Assembly: GCA_028818695.1 (NCBI GenBank)
Contig: JAPPNK010000014.1
Span: 32,237 to 96,236, forward strand
Reading direction: 5' to 3'
Source: Candidatus Poribacteria bacterium
GTDB lineage: Bacteria > Poribacteria > WGA-4E > GCA-2687025
DNA length: 64,000 nt
The notes beneath the pieces are model-generated. The model was not told the origin of the DNA, made no database searches, and saw only the letters and a list, made by a program, of their open reading frames with translations. Positions 1 through 7,481 of this stretch are shown piece after piece (the first letter of the stretch is position 1; the number at the start of each line of letters is the position of its first letter). A program made the translations under genes and the position numbers.

Positions 1-740
1 GCCTCTCCTGAAAGTATGAGCAGGTTTGTCTGGCTCGCGTCTTCTCCAAAAACGATGGAGTTGGCGCCCCATCCGAGCCATCCTTTTTGTCCGTCTTGTC
101 CAGGTTCGCGGTCGCCATCGTTCACGATGAGTCCCAGTCCGATCATCGAATCTGCCTTCAGCTCGGCGGGCGCAATCTGTCTGGCAGGGAAAAAGACGAG
201 ATATTTGGTCAGCTTCCGCTCCTCCACCCGCTCGAATTCATAAGAAACTGTTTCCGGATGGAACTCCGCAGGCGCCTCGGCATGCTGCAGTTCGCGCACG
301 AAACTAGGCGTCGCGGAATTGGGCGCGCCGAGTCCAAAGTTGTACTCGTACATGACGCCGTCTCCGCCCGGCAGCCGCTCGCCTGTCGGTTCAATGGCGA
401 CCTGGACGCTGTCGCCGATCCAGATGTCGGCTCCAGCGTTGTTGTTCAGGTGCGAATCGTCCGTCACTTCGACCATCAGGATAAGGCCTTCTTCGTGCCA
501 AAGAAGCAGAAATCGTCCGCTGGCGTCCTCGTTTCCGTTGTGTATGCCGCCGCCCGCTGCCGTAAAATCGTCCTTGTCCAACTCGATAAAATCGACAAAT
601 GACCACCAGGAGGCAGGATCGTCAGGCAACGCAGCCTCAGGCGCATACCGAACAACATACTCTTGATCCTGCGCCATCGCCGCTGTCATGAACGCCGCCA
701 TCGCCATCGCCGCCGCTACACGCAATCCAGATCGTTTTAT
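1..740 (-). CDS. Secreted CBM9-like domain protein, C-terminus cut by window edge
   Basis: This reading frame is open from position 740 to the window edge and is a paralog of the neighbouring gene at 1090-1890. Seen: an export signal with KR at the N-terminus followed by an Ala/Met-rich core ending around AMAQ, then a beta-rich body with FLLLWHEEGL, DSVQV and YEYNFGLGAPNSATP, matching the paralog almost throughout. Family: carbohydrate family 9-like sugar-binding domains of exported proteins. The start codon homologous to the paralog's ATG (738-740) is ATA, although the Shine-Dalgarno AAGGAG is conserved. The first in-frame ATG codons (705-707, 699-701) would remove the basic end of the signal peptide. 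Substrate unknown; export is inferred. Confidence 0.7.
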   Translation of the reverse strand, partial: MKRSGLRVAAAMAMAAFMTAAMAQDQEYVVRYAPEAALPDDPASWWSFVDFIELDKDDFTAAGGGIHNGNEDASGRFLLLWHEEGLILMVEVTDDSHLNNNAGADIWIGDSVQVAIEPTGERLPGGDGVMYEYNFGLGAPNSATPSFVRELQHAEAPAEFHPETVSYEFERVEERKLTKYLVFFPARQIAPAELKADSMIGLGLIVNDGDREPGQDGQKGWLGWGANSIVFGEDASQTNLLILSGE

Positions 741-835
741 CGTCTCGCTCCTTCATAGAAAACATTCTCCTATGTTATACGCCTAGACAGCTCAATTCGA
801 TGACATTCATTTTTTCCGCGGCGGCCCGCCGATCC

Positions 836-872
836 AGCCTGTTATTTCCGCGCAAGCTGGAATCCAGAGTTT
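836..872 (-). repeat. Degenerate copy of dispersed ATTCCCGC palindrome repeat
   Basis: On the minus strand this reads ACTCTGGATTCCaGCTTGCGCG and continues with GAA and CTGG elements that align with the better copies at 16737-16806 and 27930-27990. The arms of the palindrome have decayed. It lies inside the segment that interrupts the duplicated intergenic region. Confidence 0.55.
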
Positions 873-1013
873 TTCCAGACAGCCTACGCATTCCAAAACG
901 GAGCTCTAAAATCAAAATCATCGTCTATAGAGACTGCCCAATGCACAATCGGGCGTTGCCTCTTCCGCCGCATATGGTACGACATAGCAGAATGCGCCCG
1001 GCGAGATCGCTGT

Positions 1014-1041
1014 CGCCGCGGCATTCGCGCATGCCGCGGCG
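1014..1041. terminator. Strong hairpin downstream of CBM9-like gene
   Basis: A perfect 11-bp inverted repeat (CGCCGCGGCAT and ATGCCGCGGCG) with a 6-base loop lies about 50 bp past the stop of the minus-strand gene at 1090-1890. The T-rich tail (TGTTTGTTT) is on the plus side, so it would work best as a terminator in the plus direction. In the minus direction it may only protect the mRNA end. Confidence 0.5.
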
Positions 1042-1089
1042 CTGTTTGTTTCATATGATCCGATCTTTTCTTGCGGCGTCCGCCTTTGT

Positions 1090-1890
1090 TTATCTGCCTG
1101 TTTTGATGGCCGCCCAGGACGCTGCCAGCTTGCCGGCTGGATCAACGCTTAGGGATTCTTCCGAAAGTATGAGCAGGTTTGTCTGGCTGGTGTCCTTAGC
1201 GAAAACGACGGAGTTGGCACCCCATCCGAGCCAGCCTTTTTGCCCTTGTTGACCTGGTTCGTCATCGCCGTCGTTGATGACCATTCCCATGCCGATTCTC
1301 GAATCGACTTCCAGCACAGCCGGGGCCAGATGCGCAACTGGAAAAAAGACCACATATTTGGTCAGTTTTTCTTCTTCGACGCGTTCAAACATGAAATAAA
1401 AATCATCTGTGTTCATTGGCGGCGCTTCGGGATGGTTGAACGCTCGCGCGAAGTGGGGTGTGGCAGAGTTCGGCGCTCCCAGCCCAAAGTTGTACTCATA
1501 TTTGCTGAGACCCGCCCGACGTTCGCCCGTCGGTTCAAACACCACTTGGACGCTGTCGCCGTTCCAGATGCCGCCCCCAGCGTTGGTGTTCAAGTGCGAA
1601 TCGTCCGTCACTTCGACCATCAGGAAGAGGCCTTCTTCGCTCCAGAGAAGCAGAAATCGCCCGCTGGCGTCCTCGTTTCCGTTGTGTGTGCCGCCGCCAT
1701 GCGCCGTAAAATCATCCCTGTCCAACTCGACAAAATTGACAAATGACCACACAGCCGCCTCGGAGGCTGGATCGTCAGGAAACTCAGCCCCAGGCGCATA
1801 CCGAACAACGTACTCTTGATCTTGCGCAGTCGCCGGCGTCAATGCTGCCAGAGCCAGCGCCGCCGCTATGCACAATCCAAACCGTTTCAT
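1090..1890 (-). CDS. Secreted CBM9-like domain protein with C-terminal GKLAASW motif
   Basis: A 266-residue exported protein. Seen: a signal peptide (basic KR start, Ala/Leu core, cleavage near TAQ at residue 23), then a single domain resembling carbohydrate family 9 modules, and a C-terminal tail SVDPAGKLAASWAAIK. The tail closely matches those of three otherwise unrelated exported proteins near 48-51 kb. The start ATG is preceded by AAAGGAGCGAGACG, and a TATAAT lies at 1923-1928 on the minus strand. It is the intact partner of the gene at 1-740. It probably binds glycans at the cell surface or in the periplasm (inference). No catalytic motif was recognised. Confidence 0.8.
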   Translation of the reverse strand: MKRFGLCIAAALALAALTPATAQDQEYVVRYAPGAEFPDDPASEAAVWSFVNFVELDRDDFTAHGGGTHNGNEDASGRFLLLWSEEGLFLMVEVTDDSHLNTNAGGGIWNGDSVQVVFEPTGERRAGLSKYEYNFGLGAPNSATPHFARAFNHPEAPPMNTDDFYFMFERVEEEKLTKYVVFFPVAHLAPAVLEVDSRIGMGMVINDGDDEPGQQGQKGWLGWGANSVVFAKDTSQTNLLILSEESLSVDPAGKLAASWAAIKTGR

Positions 1891-1922
1891 CGTCTCGCTC
1901 CTTTCATGATAAACGTCCCCTT

Positions 1923-1928
1923 ATTATA
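1923..1928 (-). promoter_or_regulatory. -10 element for the CBM9-like gene
   Basis: TATAAT on the minus strand, 33 bp before the ATG. The flanking CTAGAC-GCTCAATT sequence (minus-strand sense reversed) recurs upstream of the paralog at 776-796, so this leader was duplicated with the gene. No good -35 hexamer lies 17 bp upstream, which may point to an activator or another sigma factor. Confidence 0.45.
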
Positions 1929-1960
1929 CACTCTAGACGGCTCAATTGAACAATCGCGCA

Positions 1961-1989
1961 TTGCCCCCTTCCGCCGCATATGGTACGAT
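1961..1989 (+). promoter_or_regulatory. Promoter of the Gfo/Idh gene
   Basis: TTGCCC and TACGAT hexamers separated by exactly 17 bp, ending 34 bp before the ATG at 2024. A near copy (TTGCCT, 16-bp spacer, TACGAC) lies at 956-983 with no gene after it. Confidence 0.5.
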
Positions 1990-2023
1990 GGCGCGGCATA
2001 CCGTAACAGACACAGGAGTCAAC

Positions 2024-3073
2024 ATGGCAGATAATACATACAAGGTCGGCGTCGTCGGATGCGGGGGCATGGGGCGCGCGCATGCGGGCGCATGGAGCCG
2101 GCATGAGCGGTGCGAAGTGGTCGCCGCCGCCGATATGACGTTGGGCGCGGCGCAAAAGCTCGCCGAATCGCACAACGCGCGCGCCTACGACGACTACAAC
2201 AAAATGTTTGAAACAGAAGAGCTGGACATCGTCTCCGTCACCACATGGCAGAGTGTGCGCGCCGAGATCACGGTCGCCGCGGCAAACGCCGGCGTGAAAG
2301 GCGTGTTCGGCGAAAAACCGATGGCTGCCAGCATGGGCGGCGCCCGCGACATGATCGAAGCCTGCGAGAAAAACGGCGCCAAACTCGCCATCGGACATCA
2401 GCGCAGATACGGCGCCCAGAACGTCGAAATGCGCCGACTCGTTATGGACGGCGCCATCGGCAAGCCGAACGCCGTTCTGCGGCGAGACGCCCACGGCCTG
2501 CTCAACCGCGGAACGCACGAAATCGACGAGATGCGCTTCTGGATCGGCGACCCGGATCCGATCTGGCTGATCGGCAACCTGTCGCGCAGAACCGACCGAT
2601 GGGAGCGGCGCGTCCGCACCGAAGACCTGTGCGCCTTTCTGCTCTGTTTTGAAGGCGGCGCCCGCGGCACATATGAAAGCGACATGCCCGGACCCGACCT
2701 GAACCGCCATATCGTTTACGGCGAAGACGGAACCGTCAAGCGCGGACCAAGCGGCTCCGTTCTGCTGCTGAACTCCGAAAGCGGCGGATGGAAACAGCTG
2801 CCCTCCCCGCCTGTCAACACAAACCAGTATCTTGAGTTCATCGAATGGATGGACGGGGAGCGCGAGACGCACCGAAACGAAGGCAAGGTCGCCGCGACGA
2901 CGCTGGAGATCCTCATGGCGTGCTACGAATCGGTGCGCGTCCAGGGCGTCGTCTCGTTTCCGCTTGAGACGCGCGAAAACCCGCTTGACCTGGTTGTTGA
3001 AACCGGCAAGGTTCCGGTGGAGGTGGAAGGCCGCTACGACATCCGCGCGCCGTTCCCTGAGCAGAAACGGTAA
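2024..3073 (+). CDS. Gfo/Idh/MocA family NAD(P)-dependent oxidoreductase
   Basis: A cytosolic two-domain dehydrogenase of 349 residues. Seen: a Rossmann glycine motif GCGGMG (residues 12-17), the GEKP motif (E97, K98, P99) that holds the nicotinamide and acts in catalysis, and the likely catalytic histidine H165 in GTHEID. The C-terminal part has the usual beta-sheet dimer domain. The ATG at 2024 was chosen because AGGAG lies 6 bp upstream, after a recognisable promoter. Members oxidise sugars, inositols or related polyols; the substrate here cannot be told. It converges on a phytanoyl-dioxygenase-like gene. Confidence 0.88.
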   Translation: MADNTYKVGVVGCGGMGRAHAGAWSRHERCEVVAAADMTLGAAQKLAESHNARAYDDYNKMFETEELDIVSVTTWQSVRAEITVAAANAGVKGVFGEKPMAASMGGARDMIEACEKNGAKLAIGHQRRYGAQNVEMRRLVMDGAIGKPNAVLRRDAHGLLNRGTHEIDEMRFWIGDPDPIWLIGNLSRRTDRWERRVRTEDLCAFLLCFEGGARGTYESDMPGPDLNRHIVYGEDGTVKRGPSGSVLLLNSESGGWKQLPSPPVNTNQYLEFIEWMDGERETHRNEGKVAATTLEILMACYESVRVQGVVSFPLETRENPLDLVVETGKVPVEVEGRYDIRAPFPEQKR

Positions 3074-3091
3074 CGCCCGCTGCGCGCCGTT

Positions 3092-3889
3092 TCAGCCGGA
3101 CGCATGCAGCGTCTTTTCGGTCGCTCCGTTCAGTCCTGCGACCACCGGAAAGGTGCGCGAGCCGCTTTTCGCCGTATAACGCACTTCCGGCGAGAAGTAT
3201 GCGTACAACGCCGTGTTGCGCGGACGGGGCGACCGATTCGGCCCTGATCCATGGGCGCACAGGCTGTGAAAAAACAGCCCGCCGCCCGCTTTGAGCGGAG
3301 CCGCCACCGCGTCCGCCTCGTCGATTTCGTCGCCGTCCGTGAGCGATTCGTGCTGCTCGCGCGCGATGCGCCCGCCCAGCTTCTCTCCCCAGAGATGGCT
3401 TTTCGGAATGACGCGGATGCATCCGTTTTCCAGCGTTGAGTCGTTCAGGGCGATACTGACCGTCACGAGCGCCGGCGGCTCCATCGGCCAATATGCCGAG
3501 TCCTGATGAAACCCGTGCGGCGATCCATGCCGAGCCGGCTTCAACATGAGCGTGCTGCGGAACAGAAGCAGGTCCGGCCCGAGCAGATTTTTCACCTCCC
3601 GCAGCACATTCGGATGCTCCGAGAGCCGCCGAAAGACGTCTGAATGCGCTCGCGTGTTCTCGATTTTGCGCAGGACGGGGGAGCCGTCCTCCCGCTTGGC
3701 GTCTTTGGCGTACGGCTCCTGCTGAAACGATCCCCCGCGCGGATCCCCTTTCGCCTTCAGCTCCGCCGCAAGGAGGTGGAGTCTGTCCACCTCTTGCCGG
3801 CACTCCTCCAGCTCATCCGCCGAGAGCAAACCCTCCGCAATCAGATATCCTTCCTCTTCAAAAAACGCTTTCCGCTCTTCTAGCGTCAT
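3092..3889 (-). CDS. Phytanoyl-CoA dioxygenase (PhyH) family protein
   Basis: A 265-residue Fe(II)/2-oxoglutarate-dependent oxygenase. Seen: the facial triad HQD (H128, D130) with the distal H213 in AHGSGPNRS, plus R222/R224 placed to bind 2-oxoglutarate. The N-terminal EEEGYLIAEGLLS is typical of the family. It probably hydroxylates a small metabolite; the name of the founding enzyme should not be taken as the substrate. ATG start. It is transcribed toward the Gfo/Idh gene with an 18-bp gap between the stops, so the two do not form an operon. A second family member lies at 9301-10170. Confidence 0.87.
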   Translation of the reverse strand: MTLEERKAFFEEEGYLIAEGLLSADELEECRQEVDRLHLLAAELKAKGDPRGGSFQQEPYAKDAKREDGSPVLRKIENTRAHSDVFRRLSEHPNVLREVKNLLGPDLLLFRSTLMLKPARHGSPHGFHQDSAYWPMEPPALVTVSIALNDSTLENGCIRVIPKSHLWGEKLGGRIAREQHESLTDGDEIDEADAVAAPLKAGGGLFFHSLCAHGSGPNRSPRPRNTALYAYFSPEVRYTAKSGSRTFPVVAGLNGATEKTLHASG

Positions 3890-4055
3890 CTCTCGCCCTT
3901 CCCGCAGTCTTTTTTGTCTGGCGAGGAACTTTTTGCGTAAGCTCCGCCCGCCGGCATGTCCGAATCAAGCGTCAGCGCCGCCTCTTCATCCAAACCGCAG
4001 CGCATGATAACATGCTCCATCATATACGAATGTGGAAGCGAAAGGAAGGCTTAAC

Positions 4056-4931
4056 ATGAAACGGAAGCGGATTGTCGGCGCCGTTCTCGCGGCTCTGCTT
4101 GCAGCCGCCTTGATTGCGCTGGGTACGCGCGGCACGGCGCAGAGGGGTCAAAGCGGAACCGTCCAACTCGACAAGGTCGCCGAGAACGTCTATATGTTGA
4201 CAGGCAGGGGCGGCAATATCGGCCTGTCGGTCGGCGATTCGGGCGCGTTTCTGATCGATGATCAGTTTGCCCCGATGACGGAGCCGATTCTCGCCGCCGT
4301 CAAATCCGTTACGGACAAGCCCGTTGAGTTTGTCTTCAACACGCACCATCACGGCGACCATACCGGCGGCAACGAGAACATGGCAAAAGCGGGGGCGCAT
4401 ATCGTGTCGCATGTGAATGTGCGGAAGCGGCTCGCCCAGTCCGGCAGCTCAGGCCTTCCCGTTCTCACCTTCGAAGACGCCGCCGTTTTCCATTGGAACG
4501 GCGACGAGGTCCGCGTCTTCCATGCCCCTAACGCCCATACAGACGGCGACATGATGGTTCATTTTAAAAAGGCGAACGTCCTGCATATGGGCGACACATT
4601 CTTCAGCGGGCGGTATCCGTATATCGACATCAACAGCGGCGGCTCCATCGACGGCCTCATCGCGGCGGTCGACTCCGCGTTCAAAATCGTCAATGAAGAA
4701 ACACAGCTGATTCCAGGTCATGGTCCGCTCTCAACGCTCAGCGATTTAAAAGAGTATCGGGAGATGCTCATCACATCGCGGCAGCGGGTTCTGAAGCTGA
4801 TTGAGAAGGGCAAGACGCGGGAGGAGGCGGTCGCGGCGAAGCCGAACGCGGACATGGACGAACAATGGGGCGGCGGTTTTATTTCGGCGGAACGCTGGGT
4901 CGGTTCGCTTTACGACAGCTTGACCCGTTGA
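4056..4931 (+). CDS. Metallo-beta-lactamase-fold hydrolase, exported
   Basis: A 291-residue MBL-fold protein with an N-terminal signal or anchor (MKRKR then an Ala/Leu-rich stretch to about residue 28). Metal ligands are visible: HHHGDH (H97, H99, D101, H102), H161 in HTDGD, D180 in MGDTFF and H222 in PGHG, so a binuclear zinc site is likely. It resembles the cyclase/SoxH-like periplasmic branch rather than true lactamases. The substrate is unknown. ATG 4056 is preferred over the upstream start at 4032 because AAAGGAAGG lies just before it and it leaves a proper signal peptide. Its TGA stop lies inside the -35 box of the sodN promoter. Confidence 0.85.
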   Translation: MKRKRIVGAVLAALLAAALIALGTRGTAQRGQSGTVQLDKVAENVYMLTGRGGNIGLSVGDSGAFLIDDQFAPMTEPILAAVKSVTDKPVEFVFNTHHHGDHTGGNENMAKAGAHIVSHVNVRKRLAQSGSSGLPVLTFEDAAVFHWNGDEVRVFHAPNAHTDGDMMVHFKKANVLHMGDTFFSGRYPYIDINSGGSIDGLIAAVDSAFKIVNEETQLIPGHGPLSTLSDLKEYREMLITSRQRVLKLIEKGKTREEAVAAKPNADMDEQWGGGFISAERWVGSLYDSLTR

Positions 4932-4956
4932 CATGCGGAGGCAGATTGCGTATAAT
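4928..4956 (+). promoter_or_regulatory. Perfect consensus sigma-70 promoter for sodN
   Basis: TTGACA (4928-4933), a 17-bp spacer and TATAAT (4951-4956): an exact match to the housekeeping promoter consensus. The predicted transcript starts near 4963, giving a leader of about 73 nt before sodN. The -35 box overlaps the stop codon of the upstream gene. Confidence 0.85.
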
Positions 4957-4961
4957 AGGGG

Positions 4962-5004
4962 CGCTTCGGCAGATACAGGAGACGGCGGCGTTGTTGCCGA
5001 AGCG
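4962..5004 (+). promoter_or_regulatory. Stem-loop in the sodN leader
   Basis: CGCTTCGGCA at 4962-4971 and its exact complement TGCCGAAGCG at 4995-5004 enclose 23 bases. The left arm begins at about the predicted transcription start, so the hairpin would form the 5' end of the mRNA. It could stabilise the transcript or be a control site (repressor operator or RNA switch); nothing in the sequence decides between these. Confidence 0.5.
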
Positions 5005-5035
5005 TTGCGACGCCGCATCTCAACAGGAGATCAGG

Positions 5036-5524
5036 ATGATTCATTCGCTGCTGTCCAAACTAGATTCAAAGGTCGGCTTGGAAAAAGCGAGCGCCCACTG
5101 CGATGTCCCGTGCGGCATCTACGATCCGAGTACCGCGCTCATTTCGGCGCTGACCGTCGTCCGCATGGTGGATCTGATAGAAGACCTTGAGTCGAACACG
5201 GCTGACAAGGCGGGCGTCGCCAACAAAATGATTCGCTGCGTCGCCCAAAAAGAAGAGCATGCCGAAGATGTGAAGCATGAGGTGCGCATCATCTGGGGCG
5301 ATTTCTTGAAAGAGGCTGCGGCGCAGGAGGCGCATGACCTGACGCACCGCATCATGCTGAAAGCGTCCGCATGCCGTCAGGGCGTCAACCGAGACGACGC
5401 GGTGGAGCTGGTGGAGCTGGTGAACGAGTTCGCCGAGCTGTTCTGGAAAGCAAAGGGCGTCGAAACAACGCGCGCCGTTTGTCCCTACGAGCCGAAGCTC
5501 GAGACGGTTTACCCGGTTCTTTAA
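5036..5524 (+). CDS. sodN: Nickel superoxide dismutase
   Basis: A 162-residue preprotein of Ni-SOD, which disproportionates superoxide. Seen: the nickel hook HCDVPCGIYDP at residues 21-31. After removal of a 20-residue propeptide, His21 becomes the N-terminal ligand, with Cys22 and Cys26 as thiolate ligands; Asp23 and Tyr29 are the usual conserved residues. The rest is helical, as expected for the four-helix-bundle hexamer. ATG 5036 follows AGGAGATC and gives a propeptide of plausible length. The maturation protease gene lies 13 bp downstream. Transcription is from a perfect consensus promoter, so strong expression is likely. Confidence 0.95.
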   Translation: MIHSLLSKLDSKVGLEKASAHCDVPCGIYDPSTALISALTVVRMVDLIEDLESNTADKAGVANKMIRCVAQKEEHAEDVKHEVRIIWGDFLKEAAAQEAHDLTHRIMLKASACRQGVNRDDAVELVELVNEFAELFWKAKGVETTRAVCPYEPKLETVYPVL

Positions 5525-5537
5525 TTTTCTGAACGCG

Positions 5538-5849
5538 ATGGCGTTCCAAATCGTGCGCGTCGCCGGCCAGAGCATGGAGCCGAAATACCGCAGCGGAGAT
5601 TATCTGCTGGTGTGGACGCTCAAACGGCTTTTCAAGCCCAAGGCCGGCGACGCCATTCTCTTCAAGCACGCTCGGCATGGTTTGATGGTGAAGTTGGTGG
5701 AGTCGCGCGGCGCGGACGGGCGTTATGCGGTGCGCGGGCTGCATCCGCTCAGCTCGGAAACTCGAACGCTGGGGCTGATACCTGAAGACGATGTGATCGG
5801 AAAAGTGGCGCTCTGTTTTCGGGGGAAGCCTAAACGCCCTCTTCGGTAG
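5538..5849 (+). CDS. sodX: Nickel-type superoxide dismutase maturation protease
   Basis: A 103-residue S26-type peptidase that trims the SodN propeptide so that the nickel hook has a free N-terminal histidine. Seen: the nucleophile Ser12 in GQSMEP and the general base Lys52 in LMVKLVE, the Ser/Lys dyad of signal-peptidase-like enzymes. It lacks an obvious membrane anchor, as is usual for cytosolic SodX proteins. It sits 13 bp after sodN and presumably shares its transcript. Its last 20 bases overlap the 3' end of the opposite-strand membrane protein gene. Confidence 0.92.
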   Translation: MAFQIVRVAGQSMEPKYRSGDYLLVWTLKRLFKPKAGDAILFKHARHGLMVKLVESRGADGRYAVRGLHPLSSETRTLGLIPEDDVIGKVALCFRGKPKRPLR

Positions 5850-6810
5850 AACGTCGAAGCGCGAACCGCCCGCCGAGAGCCGCCATCCAATAGTACCCGG
5901 CAACCGTTAGCGTTGAGAGAAACGTCCAGCCGGTGAAGCCGTAGAAGGGAATGGAACCCGCCAGAAACAACAGATTGATACCTGTCAATATAGCGCCGAC
6001 ATATTGCGCATTTCCAACAGGATTCTCGCTTCCGATGCGCCCCGCAAGATACCCTCCAAGCGCCGCAAACAAAAAATAGATGGATATGGAAAGCGCAAAA
6101 AGCACCAGGGAAGCGAGCGTTAACGCGCCTTCTCCTATATCGAATTTGTCCATATAGTCAGGGTCTTGAAGCGCCGCCCAGCCGGACGGATGATCATGGA
6201 GATCGATGATCAGGTAGACGCCGCCGACGATCATATACAAAAAGATCGGGCTAAGGAACGCGGTAAGCCATCCGAGCGTCATCGCTTTTAGGCTAAGCCG
6301 TCTTTCCTTGAGCGCCGCCCCGACGCCCGATATTGATCTCCGCTTGCTTGCCGTATATCCTCCCAAGAGAGCTATGACGCAGCAGCCGAGCAGATAGAGA
6401 TACAGCCCCCAGACGCTAGAAAATCCGGCGGAAAGCAGGTCCGACAACGTAACCAGCCCCATGAGCGCGGAAGGGATGCCCGCCATGACAGCGGCGTTCA
6501 GGACGGGCGCGTTTTTGCCGATTTTGCCGGCAACATATCCGCCGATGAACGAGAAAAACGCCGCTATCGAGAAGAAGACGATGCCAAGCCCGAATAGGTC
6601 TTGTGAGAGCGCCTGCTCTAACTTCTCTTGAACGGCTGCCGATTCCCCTGGATTGACGAAATCGAAGTCGAGTCTCAGATTTATATAGAGCATGAATGCA
6701 ACTGAAAGGCAAAGCAGCGCCCCGACGAACCCGACGCCAATCCCCGCTGCGACCGCCGCCCAGCTCAGTACTTTTTCGTTGGTCGGTTCATTCGGTTCGG
6801 CGTTGTTCAT
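5830..6810 (-). CDS. Polytopic membrane protein with repeated GGYxxG motif
   Basis: A 326-residue integral membrane protein, not recognised as a named family. Seen: about eight hydrophobic segments, and GGYVAGKIG...PVLN and GGYLAGRIG...PVGN at two equivalent places, with a weaker third form (GGYTASKRRS) between them. The same signature (GGY-x-A/S-G-K/R-I/M-G-x3-P-V-x-N) occurs once in the gene immediately upstream, so the protein looks like an internal duplication of that smaller unit. The two genes are 21 bp apart and probably co-transcribed. The start ATG has no clear Shine-Dalgarno, which suggests translational coupling. Function unknown. Confidence 0.75.
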   Translation of the reverse strand: MNNAEPNEPTNEKVLSWAAVAAGIGVGFVGALLCLSVAFMLYINLRLDFDFVNPGESAAVQEKLEQALSQDLFGLGIVFFSIAAFFSFIGGYVAGKIGKNAPVLNAAVMAGIPSALMGLVTLSDLLSAGFSSVWGLYLYLLGCCVIALLGGYTASKRRSISGVGAALKERRLSLKAMTLGWLTAFLSPIFLYMIVGGVYLIIDLHDHPSGWAALQDPDYMDKFDIGEGALTLASLVLFALSISIYFLFAALGGYLAGRIGSENPVGNAQYVGAILTGINLLFLAGSIPFYGFTGWTFLSTLTVAGYYWMAALGGRFALRRSTEEGV

Positions 6811-6831
6811 GGACGTTTTCTGTTTTTGCGA

Positions 6832-7326
6832 TCATGTCTCTTCTCCGCTGCCCCCTCCGAGCTGTCCGCCCCATCTCGCTAAGAGGAGGACGACCGCTGC
6901 TTGCCCCAAACCCATTAAGATGTTGAGAAGCGCTTTTGACAAGTCGCCCGCCCCCAACATGAGTAGGAACTGGAGAAGGGTGAACAGCAGCAAGATTCCG
7001 CCTACGATGCCGCCGACCCATGTTCCGTTCAAGACCGGTTCCTCTTTGCCCATGCGCCCAGAGATATAGCCGCCCAGGAGCGCAAAACCGCCGAAGGCAG
7101 CGATAAAAAGAATTACCACCGTTGGATTCGAGAACGATTCCTCTATCTCCGCCGTTAGCGCTTCCAACATTGCCTCATCTTCGAGATTTTCCCACTGCTG
7201 AAAGTTGGGTCCTATGGACGTTCCGAATATAACCATTGCCAGAATGCATGACGCAATGCATCCGCCAAAGAAGGCGACCAAGCTGCCGACCGCGATCGCT
7301 TTTGCGCTAGCGCGTTTTTCATTCAT
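6832..7326 (-). CDS. Small membrane protein with GGYxxG motif
   Basis: A 164-residue protein with four hydrophobic segments, an acidic extramembrane loop around residues 43-65 (WENLEDEAMLEALTAEIEE) and one GGYISGRMGKEEPVLN motif shared with the larger downstream protein. ATG start with GGAGA 7 bp before it, and a good promoter at 7356-7384. First gene of a two-gene operon. Possibly a homo- or hetero-oligomeric membrane component; no function can be assigned. Confidence 0.72.
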   Translation of the reverse strand: MNEKRASAKAIAVGSLVAFFGGCIASCILAMVIFGTSIGPNFQQWENLEDEAMLEALTAEIEESFSNPTVVILFIAAFGGFALLGGYISGRMGKEEPVLNGTWVGGIVGGILLLFTLLQFLLMLGAGDLSKALLNILMGLGQAAVVLLLARWGGQLGGGSGEET

Positions 7327-7355
7327 ATCTTTTCTCCACTTATTGCCGCGCGGTT

Positions 7356-7384
7356 ATATTATGCTATGCGGAGAGCGATGTCAA
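7356..7384 (-). promoter_or_regulatory. Promoter for the GGYxxG membrane-protein operon
   Basis: On the minus strand TTGACA (7379-7384), a 17-bp spacer and TAATAT (7356-7361), about 30 bp before the ATG at 7326. Confidence 0.65.
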
Positions 7385-7481
7385 TGGGCGATTTCAGACT
7401 TCAGCCTTCTGCGGCGGCGCAGCTCATCGACCGTCATGCGGGAATGCATTTTAAGGTAGACATTCGTTCGCGGGAACGCCG

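Larger units (their letters stand above)
741..1089. other. Intergenic region with duplicated promoter remnant and inserted repeat
   Basis: No convincing gene. Reading from the left it holds the leader of the CBM9-like gene (a -10-like TATAAC on the minus strand at 774-779). Next, at roughly 796-943, comes about 150 bp absent from the equivalent place near 1946, containing a degenerate copy of a dispersed palindromic repeat. Then comes a copy (about 944-983) of the promoter that drives the Gfo/Idh gene at 2024, and a strong hairpin at 1014-1041. The arrangement shows that the CBM9-like gene was duplicated together with its divergent promoter, while the gene that promoter once served is missing here. 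Confidence 0.6.

Noticed and set aside
1904-2872. Minus-strand open frame of 322 codons
   Set aside because: Antisense of the Gfo/Idh gene; no ribosome site and no recognisable fold.
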